Below are positions 40,914-50,029 of a stretch of DNA of 64,000 nucleotides, piece by piece (the stretch's first letter is position 1; the number at the start of each line of letters is the position of its first letter). Position numbers and translations under genes: made by a program. This DNA comes from Dermatophagoides farinae (Eukaryota; Arthropoda; Arachnida; Sarcoptiformes; Pyroglyphidae), in contig NC_134683.1 in the NCBI RefSeq assembly GCF_024713945.1, positions 1,850,501 through 1,914,500 of the forward strand. The letters run 5' to 3'. Under the pieces are notes generated by a model. It was given only the letters and a program-made list of their open reading frames with translations. It made no database searches and was not told the origin of the DNA.

Positions 40914-42225
40914 TTATTTTGCCATACAAATTTTTTTATAAAACAATATAATCAATGGTAAATTCATCATGAACAATTCGACAACTTGAAATTTGGTTAT
41001 GAAAAATATTTGACCACAATGAAAACCAAAATGATTATTGGACATGGTTTGTATGAATAGATTTGATTTTATAATCGTTTTTTTTCGATGATCAGGATGC
41101 TTTATAATCGCTTGTCTTGCCATTCGATTTAATATTAATTGACAACATTGATGATTTGATTTAGGTGGAAACATCAATCCTGAATAAAATATGGTTGTAA
41201 AAATAAACGCTGACATCAATGTCAACATGGCCAATGTGTTTGTCGAGTTCATCGTGATTTGACGACTATAGAATACACATGATGTTATGGATAATATTTT
41301 TGACGCTGTTTCCAAACTGTACATTGCAAAGCTTACCGTTTTGTCCAACAATGCTACTTCTGAATAAAGTTCAACATATTCTTTTTGTATGCAATTCCAG
41401 AAAAATTTCATTTTTGGAATATTTTTTGATGATTTATCTTGCTTCAAGAATATATACAATTGTTTCATTCGTATTTTAAGTAATTCAAGAATAAAACCAA
41501 CTACTAATGTTCCAACCAATAATACAAAACTTATGATGCCAACTTGTAAACAAATTAGAAAAAATATTGTCATGCTAAATAAAAGCTGTACCAATGTTAT
41601 CTGGTTGTCAAAATAGGCTTTTGTAAGAAAATAAATTTCCAAAACATATATGATAGTACCAATGATAACGACACATGTCTTACATATTAAAGATGTTATT
41701 TTTATGAATGAATGAAAGATAATCAGATAACGATGATAATTTGTTGTTAATCGTTTTTCGTCAAACATTAAATTTTTATATGCTATACTTTGTAACGGTG
41801 ATTTATATGTGATTATTTGAATAAACAAATAGAACCAAAGCCATTCATTAATACAGAATAAAAAAATGGCTGATATGGCCAATAGATCTAATCGTTGACA
41901 ATCGACAATTTTTTCCAAATATTTTATATTTATCCATATTGAGCTGTCTTCAGAACAGATGCACATTACCAAAAAAAATGATAACCAACCAAGCATTGAA
42001 AGACATTAAGATTGCTTCTCTAAGTCTTCGATATGTTCTCGTTATCCGGCGTTGTTGATATTCTTCCCACGTATATTGGATTCGCAGAATGAAATATTGA
42101 AAATTACGAAATCCAGAATCGATAATCTCTGATATTGTTGTTTCGGAATTCGACCAAATTAAATGGGCCATTTTCAATTTAACAGAGACAACAATATTTT
42201 CGATTAACATACGTAAACCAGCCAT
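40914..42225 (-). pseudogene. Receptor B: gustatory-receptor-like gene with a 1-bp frameshift
   Basis: It spans 1,312 nt, exactly one more than the 1,311 nt of C, D, E and F. The conserved start MAGLRM is at 42,223-42,225. The frame is lost in an A8 run at 41,971-41,978 (T8 in the coding strand); the intact near-copy E has A7 there. Upstream, the frame reads to NAWLVIIF and then runs into a stop; downstream, SEDSSIWINIKYLEK continues to the normal end FYKKICMAK. Outside the break it is about 97% identical to E at protein level and has no other disabling change. So it is either a very young pseudogene or a homopolymer sequencing error. Same chemoreceptor type as its neighbours. Confidence 0.7.
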
Positions 42226-43056
42226 GATCACTGACGAGGAAAAGTATGGTTTGCTCACGATTTCAGTTGTGTTGATCGATAGAATCAAATGGTTGAGTCT
42301 AAATATTTAAAGTTTCATTAATTTTTCTATGAAATATTCTGCAGATTTGAATCATTTATAAAAATTTTCATTTTTAGTTTGAAAAATTCGTTGGAATTCT
42401 AAAAAAGTATCGAATTTTCAGAAAGCAATATATTGATATTAATATTGGTAAAAATTTTTTTTTGTCGTCTTGACAATATTAACGTTCTGTGGTAACAACA
42501 TAAATTATAAGAATTTTTCAGTGAAATTTTTGTATTTATTTCAAAAAAATTTGATTGAAATATAAATTTTCGATTTTCAATAATCAATATCGATTGATCA
42601 AAGAATTTTTTTTTTTGATTTCTTGATGATATATCTTAAATTATCAAAATGTTTTTCATGTTCAGAAGAAAAAACCAATAGTGATCATTCATTAACTTGA
42701 TAACCAAATTTGGAATTATATTTTTCCAATGAAATTCTTTCACAATAATCATTTATTATATTTCAAAAATTTTTTTTTCTTCTTTATTGCAACAAACCTG
42801 ATACTGTTGAAAATGTAAACATTAATCATATCATATTATTAAATTTTGTATATTGTTCGAGAACCAGAATATTCTAGCACCATCTAAAATATCACCTACA
42901 ATCAAAAGAAAAAATTCGAAAATTTTCCTACTTATTTTCTCTATATTAAAAACTCCTCCCATTTTGGATTTTTTTTTACTTATAATTTTTTTTTAACTTT
43001 CAACACTTTGAATAAAATGAACACATCTTTATTTAAAATCATGAATAAAAACAACA
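42226..43056. other. Spacer between B and C, duplicated at 49,197-50,029
   Basis: Holds the 5' flank of B, including a GTCGTCTTGAC box at 42,464, and the 3' flank of C with an AATAAA on the minus strand at 43,028-43,033. No gene. Confidence 0.6.
43028..43033 (-). promoter_or_regulatory. Polyadenylation signal of receptor C
   Basis: AATAAA on the minus strand 24 bp beyond the stop of C. C lacks the stop-overlapping AATAAA because its stop context reads AATAAT. Confidence 0.5.
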
Positions 43057-44367
43057 TTATTTTGCCATACAAATTTTTTTATAAAACAATGTAATCAACG
43101 GTAGGTTCATCATGAACAATTCGACCACTTGAAATTTGGTTATGAAAAATATTTGACCACAATGAAAACCAAAATGATTATCGGACATTGTTTGAATGAA
43201 TAGATTCGATTTTATAATCGTTTTTATTTTACGATCAGGATGCTTTACAATCGCTCTTCTTGCCATTCGATTTAATATTAATTGACAACATTGATGATTT
43301 AATTTAGGTGGAAATGTCAAACGTGAAAATATTAAAGCTGTATAGATGTATGCTAATGTCATTCCCAACATGGCCAATGTATTTGACAGGGTCATCTCCA
43401 TTTGACGACTATAGAATACACATGTTGTTATGGATAATATTTTCGATGCTGATTCCAAACTGTACATTGCAAAGCTTACCGTTTTGTCCAACAATGCTAC
43501 TTCTGAATAAAGTTCAACATATTCTTTTTGTATCCAATTCCAGAAATATTTCATTTTTGGAATATTTTTTGATGATTCATCTTGCTTCAAGAATACATAG
43601 AATTGTTTCATTCGTATTTTAAGAAATTCAAGAATAAAACCAGCTACTATTGTGCCAACCAATAATAGACAAATTAGACTACAAACTTGAAAACAAATTG
43701 GAAAAAATGCTATCATGCTAAATAAAAGCTGTACTGATGTTATCTGGTTATAGAAATAAGCTTTTGTAACAAAAAAAATTTCCATAACATATGTGATAAT
43801 AACACCGATACAGATACATGAAGCAAATATATAAGCTGCAATTTTTATGAATAAATGATAGATAATCAAATAACGACGATAATTTGTTGCTAATCGTTTG
43901 TCGTCAAAAAGTAAAGTTTTATATGCTATACTTTGTATTGGTGATTTATAGTTGATTATCTGAATAAAAAAATTGAACCAAGTCCATTCACCAATACAAA
44001 GTAAAACAATGATTGCTATGACCAATAGATCTAATCGTTGACAATCGACAATTTTTTCCAAATATTTTACGCTTATCCATATTGAACTGTCTCCAGAACA
44101 AATATAAATTATCAAAAAAATGATGACCAACCAAGCATTGAAAAACATTAATATTGCTTGTCTACGTCTTCGATATGTTATCGGTATCCGATGTCGTTGA
44201 TATTCTTCCCATGTATAGTTGATTCGCAAAATGAAATATTGAAAATAACGAAATCCATAATAGATAATCTCTGATATTGTTGTTTCAGGATTCGACCAAA
44301 TCAAATGGGCTATTTTAAATATAACAAAGACAACAATATTTTCGATTAACATACGTAAACCAGCCAT
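43057..44367 (-). CDS. Receptor C: gustatory-receptor-like multi-helix membrane protein
   Basis: 436 aa, one exon, starting MAGLRMLIENIVVFV. Helices lie at about residues 71-90, 112-136, 167-199, 213-247, 296-319, 329-350 and 405-429. The cytoplasmic-type loop 248-295 (LKIRMKQFYVFLKQDESSKNI) and the IQKEYVELYSEVALLDKTV segment are shared across the array. It ends FFITKFQVVELFMMNLPLITLFYKKICMAK-like, the most conserved part. It is nearly identical to F, its partner in the block duplication, and differs from it mainly in helices 1-4. The 5' flank carries the shared GTCGTCTTGAC box at 44,591. Function as a chemoreceptor is inferred from topology and tandem organisation. Confidence 0.75.
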   Translation of the reverse strand: MAGLRMLIENIVVFVIFKIAHLIWSNPETTISEIIYYGFRYFQYFILRINYTWEEYQRHRIPITYRRRRQAILMFFNAWLVIIFLIIYICSGDSSIWISVKYLEKIVDCQRLDLLVIAIIVLLCIGEWTWFNFFIQIINYKSPIQSIAYKTLLFDDKRLATNYRRYLIIYHLFIKIAAYIFASCICIGVIITYVMEIFFVTKAYFYNQITSVQLLFSMIAFFPICFQVCSLICLLLVGTIVAGFILEFLKIRMKQFYVFLKQDESSKNIPKMKYFWNWIQKEYVELYSEVALLDKTVSFAMYSLESASKILSITTCVFYSRQMEMTLSNTLAMLGMTLAYIYTALIFSRLTFPPKLNHQCCQLILNRMARRAIVKHPDRKIKTIIKSNLFIQTMSDNHFGFHCGQIFFITKFQVVELFMMNLPLITLFYKKICMAK

Positions 44368-44590
44368 GATCTGTGACGAGACAAAAGTATGGTTTGTTCA
44401 CGATTTGAGTTGTGTTGATCGACAGAACAAAATGATTGTGTTTAAATATTTCAAGTTTCATAAATTTTTTTTAGGAAATATTCTACAAATTGGAATCATT
44501 TATTAGAATTTCAAGGAATTTGTTTGAATTTGAACAAAAAGTTTCGATTTTGCAGAAAGCTCTATCGATTGATCAGTAAAAATATTTTCC

Positions 44591-44605
44591 GTCGTCTTGA
44601 CAAAA
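44591..44605. promoter_or_regulatory. Conserved upstream box of receptor C
   Basis: GTCGTCTTGACAAAA about 225 bp before the start codon. The same box lies before B, D, E and F. Retention through duplication could explain it without any function. Confidence 0.35.
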
Positions 44606-44869
44606 TATTAACGCTTTGGTAGTAATATCATCATCATAAATCATAAGAATGTTTTGTATGTTCATTTGGAATGGTATTTTTTTATTTGGCCAAAAAATTT
44701 TTTTTATTCAAATGAATCATTTATTTGTATGCAAACAAATAAATTTTTCTCATGAAATACACGAAACCAATTATTATTAACAATGTTATTGTGAATTTAT
44801 TGGAATCTATTTATTCGAAAACTTATGAAACTTTCATCCGTTCAAATAAAATTAACATGATGTATTTTA

Positions 44870-44972
44870 AAATGAAAGCAACATTTATTATGACATACAA
44901 ATTAGTGAGAGAAAAATGATATTCAACCAAGCATTCAAAAATATCAGAATAATTTTCTAAAATCTACGGACT
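44870..44972 (-). pseudogene. Shrunken receptor relic
   Basis: Two pieces of a receptor gene are joined: 44,871-44,902 matches the 3' end of the receptors (the codons around CMAK and the stop), and 44,907-44,968 matches the helix-1 region of G (about 85% over 59 bp). Everything between has been deleted. The right end runs straight into the LINE relic. Confidence 0.65.
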
Positions 44973-45343
44973 TTTTTTATAATTCAATTTGTTGATGATT
45001 GATTTCAATTCATCAATAGTTATTAAAACTTTAGGTCAACTAAATTAGTGAATGTTGAAAATATCTAATGTAATTTTGACTGTTTGTTTATCATTGGATT
45101 TTGTTGTTAGATTTAGATATCAATAATTTTAAAATTTTATATTATTTATGTATTCACGAAATGATTTATAGAATTTTCATCTTCAAGGAATGTTCTGAAA
45201 TTATCTCTTTTTGTTTTTCGAATAGATCTTATGAAATTATTACGAACATTTTTATAGAATTCAAAGCTGATTTGTTGATCAAATTTTTGTTTTTGAGTTT
45301 CAAGAGAATTAGTCCACCAAGAATATTTTTTTACAGCATTCAT
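44973..45343 (-). mobile_element. Decayed non-LTR retrotransposon (LINE) fragment, copy 1
   Basis: On the minus strand the 65-aa frame 45,146-45,343 reads YSWWTNSLETQKQ...NNFIRSIRKTKRDNF. That is the WW...R...K pattern of the linker between endonuclease and reverse transcriptase in LINE proteins. Further on, 44,974-45,030 reads ITIDELKSIINKLNYKKSP, the typical start of a LINE reverse transcriptase. The order is right but stops and a deletion of about 90 bp separate the parts. It abuts the stop codon of D. Confidence 0.65.
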
Positions 45344-46654
45344 TTATTTTGCCATACAAATTTTTTTATAAAACAATGTAATCAATGGTAAATTCATCAT
45401 GAACAATTCGACAACTTGAAATTTGGTTATGAAAAATATTTGACCACAATTAAAACCGAAATGATTATTGGACATGGTTTGTATGAATAGATTTGATTTT
45501 ACAATCAAATTTTTATGGCGATTATGATTCTTTACAATCGAGTTTCTTGCCATCCGATTTAATAATAATCGACAATAATGATGATTGTATTTAGGTGCAA
45601 ATACCAATCTTGAATAAAATATGACTGTAAAAACAAACGCCAGTATCATTGCCAACATGATCATTGTGTTTGTAGGGCTCAGTTTAGTTTGACGACTATA
45701 GAATACACATGCTGTTATGGATAATATTTTCGACGTTGTTTCCAAACTGTACATTGTGAAGCTTACCGTTTTATCCAACAATGCTACTTCTGAATAAAGT
45801 TCAACATATTCTTTTTGTATCAAATTCCAGAAATATTTAATTTTTGGAATATTTTTTGATGATTCATCTTGCTTCAAGAATACATAGAATTGTTTCATTC
45901 GTATTTTAAGAAATTCAAGAATAAAACCAATTACCATTGTGCCAACCAATAATAGACAAATTATAGTACAAATTTGAAAACAAATTGGAAAAAACATTGT
46001 CATGCTAAATGAAAGCTGTACTAATGTTATCTGGTTGTCGAAATAGGTTTTTGTAAGGAAATAAAGTTCCATAACATATGTGATAATAACACCGATACCG
46101 ATACAAGCCACAAAAATATAAGATGCAGTTTTTATGAATAAATGATATATAATCAGATGACGATGATAATTTGCTGCTAATCGTTTCTCGTCAAAATGTG
46201 AAGCTTTATATGCCATACTTTGCATTGGTGATTTATAGGTGATTGTCTGAATAAACAAATAGAACCAATACCATTCACCAATACAAAATAAAATAGTGAT
46301 TGCAATGATCAATAGATCTAATCGTTGACAATCGACAATTTTTTCTAGATATTTTATGCTTATCCATATTGAGCTATCTTCAGTACAAACAAATATTATC
46401 CAATAAATGATAATCAACCAAGCATTGAAAGACATTAAAATTGCTTGTCTAAGTCTTCGATATGTTCTCGGTATCCGGTGTTGTTGATATTCTTCCCACG
46501 AATATTGGATTCGCAGAACGAAAAATTGAAAATAACGAAATCCATGATAGACAATCTCTGATATTTTTGTTTCAGGATTCGACCAAATCAAATGGGCTAT
46601 TTTTAATTTAACAAAGATGGCAATATTTTTGATTAACATACGTAAACCAGCCAT
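45344..46654 (-). CDS. Receptor D: gustatory-receptor-like multi-helix membrane protein
   Basis: 436 aa from the conserved start MAGLRM (an ATG two codons earlier, at 46,660, is also in frame). Helices lie at about 71-90, 112-136, 167-199, 213-247, 296-319, 329-350 and 405-429. The first ~310 residues are close to C, E and F. The last ~125 residues (TACVFYSRQTKLSPTNT..., PKYNHHYCRLLLNRMAR) are instead almost the same as in G, so the gene is a mosaic. A solo LTR in the same orientation sits 82 bp upstream of the start codon. AATAAA overlaps the stop codon (GCAAAATAAATG). Confidence 0.75.
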   Translation of the reverse strand: MAGLRMLIKNIAIFVKLKIAHLIWSNPETKISEIVYHGFRYFQFFVLRIQYSWEEYQQHRIPRTYRRLRQAILMSFNAWLIIIYWIIFVCTEDSSIWISIKYLEKIVDCQRLDLLIIAITILFCIGEWYWFYLFIQTITYKSPMQSMAYKASHFDEKRLAANYHRHLIIYHLFIKTASYIFVACIGIGVIITYVMELYFLTKTYFDNQITLVQLSFSMTMFFPICFQICTIICLLLVGTMVIGFILEFLKIRMKQFYVFLKQDESSKNIPKIKYFWNLIQKEYVELYSEVALLDKTVSFTMYSLETTSKILSITACVFYSRQTKLSPTNTMIMLAMILAFVFTVIFYSRLVFAPKYNHHYCRLLLNRMARNSIVKNHNRHKNLIVKSNLFIQTMSNNHFGFNCGQIFFITKFQVVELFMMNLPLITLFYKKICMAK

Positions 46655-46735
46655 GATCACTGACGAGACAAAAGTATGCTTTGTTCACGATTTGAGTTGT
46701 GTTGAACGACAGAATAAAATGGTCGAGTTTAAATA

Positions 46736-46937
46736 TGTGAAAGTAAAGGAATCATTTGGATATAGTAAAAGGCCATTCTTTATTCTTTAAACACAATTTA
46801 TTTAAAATTGACATGTGCTTCGTACAACAACCAATCATAGAGTGAAGTGCTTCCCGAAGGGATGAGCGCTGTCCTTTTATCCCCTTCTCAACACGTCATC
46901 TGTGTACTGCCAAGCCAACGCGCATTCTCTGTTTACA
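46736..46937 (-). mobile_element. Solo LTR, 202 bp, upstream of receptor D
   Basis: Starts TGTGAAAG and ends GTTTACA (TGT...ACA on either strand), flanked by the 4-bp direct repeat AATA at 46,732-46,735 and 46,938-46,941. Removing it with one AATA restores the sequence seen at the same place upstream of C and F (tttaaatattt...aagtttcat), an empty-site control inside the window. On the minus strand it has a TATA-like ATAAAAGG at about 46,872-46,880 and AATAAA at 46,797-46,802 and 46,779-46,784, in the order expected for an LTR. It is richer in GC than its surroundings. No internal retrotransposon sequence remains. Confidence 0.8.
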
Positions 46938-46941
46938 AATA

Positions 46942-47385
46942 TTCTAAGTTTCATTTCAATTCATAATTTTTTTCTAAGAAATATTTTAAAAAGTTGATTC
47001 ATTTATTGGAATTTTAATCTTTAGTTCAAAAAATTTGTGGGAATTTGAACAAAAAGTTTCAAATTTTCATAAATCAATATCGATTGATTGGTAAAAATTT
47101 TTTTCGTCGTCTTGACAAAATATTAATGCTTTGTAGTAATATCATCATCATAAATCATAAGAATGTTTTGTATGTTCATTTCGAATGGTATTTTTTTTGG
47201 CCAAAAATTTTTTTTATTCAAATGAATCATTTATTTGTATGCGAACAAATAAATTTTTCTCTTGAAATACATAAAACCAATCATTATTAACAATGTTATT
47301 GTGAATTTATTGGAATCTATTTCTTCGAAAACTTATGAAACTATCATATGATATTCAAGCAAGCATTCAAAAATATCAGAATGAT
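46942..47385. other. 5' flank of receptor D, continued
   Basis: Homologous to the flank of C (44,450-44,830). It carries the shared GTCGTCTTGAC box at 47,106 and a short inverted repeat (ATTTATTTG...CAAATAAAT, 47,229-47,254), also found at 44,729-44,754. A receptor relic of about 50 bp, matching helix 1, is at about 47,350-47,400. Confidence 0.5.
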
Positions 47386-47398
47386 TTTCTAAAATCTA

Positions 47399-47880
47399 CG
47401 GACTTTTTTTATAATTCAATTTGTTTATGATTGATTTCAATTCATCAATAGTTATTAAAACTTTAGATCAACTAAATTAGTGAATGTTGAAAATGTCTAA
47501 TGTAATTTTGACTGTTTGTTTATCATTGGATTCTTCATCATTCGGAAAAATTTGATTTAGCATTTGATTCATTTTTTGTTGTTTTTTCACATGCAGAAAC
47601 ATGGTCGATCATTTGAATTTTGTTGTTAGATTTAGATATTAATATTTTAAAATTTTATATTATATATGTATTCACGAAATGATTTATAGAATTTTCATCT
47701 TCAAGGAATGTTCTGAAATTATCTCTTTTTGTTTTTCAAATGGATCTTATGTAATTATTACGAAAATTTTTATAGAATTCATAGCTGATTTGTTGATCAA
47801 ATTTTTAATGTAATGAAAGTATTGTTTTTGAGTTACAAGATAATTAATTAATCTACCATGAATATTTTTTTTTTACAACA
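47399..47880 (-). mobile_element. Decayed LINE fragment, copy 2
   Basis: Same relic as at 44,973-45,343, but it keeps a middle piece lost there: about 47,480-47,590 reads MNQMLNQIFPNDEESNDKQ, which matches the FP.D segment that lies between linker and reverse transcriptase in LINEs. ITIDELKSIINKLNYKKSP follows at 47,399-47,465. The linker part is more damaged than in copy 1. It ends at the 3' end of receptor E. Confidence 0.65.
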
Positions 47881-47885
47881 TTCAT

Positions 47886-49196
47886 TTATTTTGCCATACA
47901 AATTTTTTTATAAAACAATGTAATCAATGGTAAATTCATCATGAACAATTCGACAACTTGAAATTTCGTTATGAAAAATATTTGACCACAATGAAAACCG
48001 AAACAATTATTGGACATTGTTTGTATGAATAGATTCGATTTTATTATCGTTTTTTTTCGATGATCAGGATGCTTTATAATCGCTTGTCTTGCCATTCGAT
48101 TTAATATTAATTGACAACATTGATGATTTGATTTAGGTGGAAACATCAATCCTGAATAAAATATGGTTGTAAAAACAAACGCTGACATCAATGTCAACAT
48201 GGCCAATGTGTTTGTCGAGTTCATCGTGATTTGACGACTATAGAATACACATGATGTTATGGATAATATTTTTGACGCTGTTTCCAAACTGTACATTGCA
48301 AAGCTTACCGTTTTATCCAACAATGCTACTTCTGAATAAAGTTCAACATATTCTTTTTGTAGGCAATTCCAGAAAAATTTCATTTTTGGAATATTTTTTG
48401 ATAATTTATCTTGCTTCAAGAATATATAGAATTGTTTCATTCGTATTTTAAGTAATTCAAGAATAAAACCAACTACTAATGTTCCAACCAATAATACAAA
48501 ACTTATGATGCCAACTTGTAAACAAATTAGAAAAAATATTGTCATGCTAAATAAAAGCTGTACCAATGTTATCTGGTTGTCAAAATATGCTTTTGTAAGA
48601 AAATAAATTTCCAAAACATATATGATAGTACCAATGATAACGACACATGTCTTACATATTAAAGATGTTATTTTTATGAATGAATGAAAGATTATCAGAT
48701 AACGACGATAATTTGTTGTTAATTGTTTCTCGTCAAACATTAAATTTTTATATGCTATACTTTGTAACGGTGATTTGTATGTGATTATTTGAATAAACAA
48801 ATAGAACCAAAGCCATTCATTAATACAGAATAAAAAAATGGCTGATATGGCCAATAGATCTAATCGTTGACAATCGACAATTTTTTCCAAATATTTTACG
48901 CTTATCCATATTGAGCTGTCTTCAGAATAAATATAAATTACCAAAAAAATGATAACCAACCAAGCATTGAAAGACATTAAGATTGCTTCTCTAAGTCTTC
49001 GATATGTTCTCGTTATCCGGCGTTGTTGATATTCTTCCCACGTATATTGGATTCGCAGAATGAAATATTGAAAATTACGAAATCCAGAATCGATAATCTC
49101 TGATATTGTTGTTTCGGAATTCGACCAAATTAAATGGGCCATTTTCAATTTAACAGAGACAACAATATTTTCGATTAACATACGTAAACCAGCCAT
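47886..49196 (-). CDS. Receptor E: gustatory-receptor-like multi-helix membrane protein
   Basis: 436 aa from the conserved MAGLRM start; the frame is open to an upstream ATG at 49,259, giving 457 aa (adds MILSINTTEIVSKPYFSSSVI). I prefer the shared start. It is the intact near-twin of the broken gene B, including the NEWLWFYLFIQIITYKSPLQ and KTCVVIIGTIIYVLEI stretches in helices 2-3. Around NAWLVIIFLVIYIYSEDSSIWISVKYLEK it is identical to its neighbour F over about 135 bp, unlike B, which suggests local conversion. One oddity: Cys replaces the array-wide His in SNNCFGFHCGQ near the last helix. AATAAA overlaps the stop codon. Confidence 0.77.
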   Translation of the reverse strand: MAGLRMLIENIVVSVKLKMAHLIWSNSETTISEIIDSGFRNFQYFILRIQYTWEEYQQRRITRTYRRLREAILMSFNAWLVIIFLVIYIYSEDSSIWISVKYLEKIVDCQRLDLLAISAIFLFCINEWLWFYLFIQIITYKSPLQSIAYKNLMFDEKQLTTNYRRYLIIFHSFIKITSLICKTCVVIIGTIIYVLEIYFLTKAYFDNQITLVQLLFSMTIFFLICLQVGIISFVLLVGTLVVGFILELLKIRMKQFYIFLKQDKLSKNIPKMKFFWNCLQKEYVELYSEVALLDKTVSFAMYSLETASKILSITSCVFYSRQITMNSTNTLAMLTLMSAFVFTTIFYSGLMFPPKSNHQCCQLILNRMARQAIIKHPDHRKKTIIKSNLFIQTMSNNCFGFHCGQIFFITKFQVVELFMMNLPLITLFYKKICMAK

Positions 49197-50029
49197 GATC
49201 ACTGACGAGGAAAAGTATGGTTTGCTCACGATTTCAGTTGTGTTGATCGATAGAATCAAATGGTTGAGTCTAAATATTTAAAGTTTCATTAATTTTTCTA
49301 TGAAATATTCTGCAGATTTGAATCATTTATAAAAATTTTCATTTTTAGTTTGAAAAATTCGTTGGAATTCTAAAAAAGTATCGAATTTTCAGAAAGCAAT
49401 ATATTGATATTAATATTGGTAAAAATTTTTTTTTTGTCGTCTTGACAATATTAACGTTCTGTGGTAACAACATAAATTATAAGAATTTTTCAGTGAAATT
49501 TTTGTATTTATTTCAAAAAAATTTGTTTGAAATATAAAGTTTCGATTTTCAATAATCAATATCGATTGATCAAAGAATTTTTTTTTTTGATTTCTTGATG
49601 ATATATCTTAAATTATCAAATTTTTTTTCATGTTCAGAAGAAAAAACCAATAGTGATCATTCATTAACTTGATAAACAAATTTGCAATTATATTTTTCCA
49701 ATGAAATTCTTTCACAATAATCATTTATTATATTTCAAAAATTTTTTCTTCTTCTTTATTGCAACAAACCTGATACTGTTGAAAATGTAAACATTAATCA
49801 TATCATATTATTAAATTTTGTATATTGTTCGAGAACCAGAATATTCTAGCACCATCTAAAATATCACCTACAATCAAAAGAAAAAATTCGAAAATTTTCC
49901 TACTTATTTTCTCTATATTAAAAACTCCTCCCATTTTGGATTTTTTTTTACTTATAAATTTTTTTTAACTTTCAACACTTTGAATAAAATGAACACATCT
50001 TTATTTAAGAATCATGAATAAAAACAACA
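49197..50029. other. Spacer between E and F, duplicate of 42,226-43,056
   Basis: Near-identical to the B-C spacer. It contains the GTCGTCTTGAC box at 49,436 upstream of E and an AATAAA (minus strand, 50,000-50,005) just past F. No gene. Confidence 0.6.

Larger units (their letters stand above)
40914..44367 (-). repeat. Segmental duplication, copy 1 (genes B and C)
   Basis: B, the 831-bp spacer and C match E, an 833-bp spacer and F in order, orientation and sequence at a constant offset of 6,972-6,973 bp. The spacers differ by only a few bases. Similarity falls off just outside the two genes. Confidence 0.85.

Noticed and set aside
43308-43622. 104-aa plus-strand frame, repeated at 50,281-50,595
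   Set aside because: Antisense shadow of receptors C and F; its conservation follows from the real gene on the other strand.
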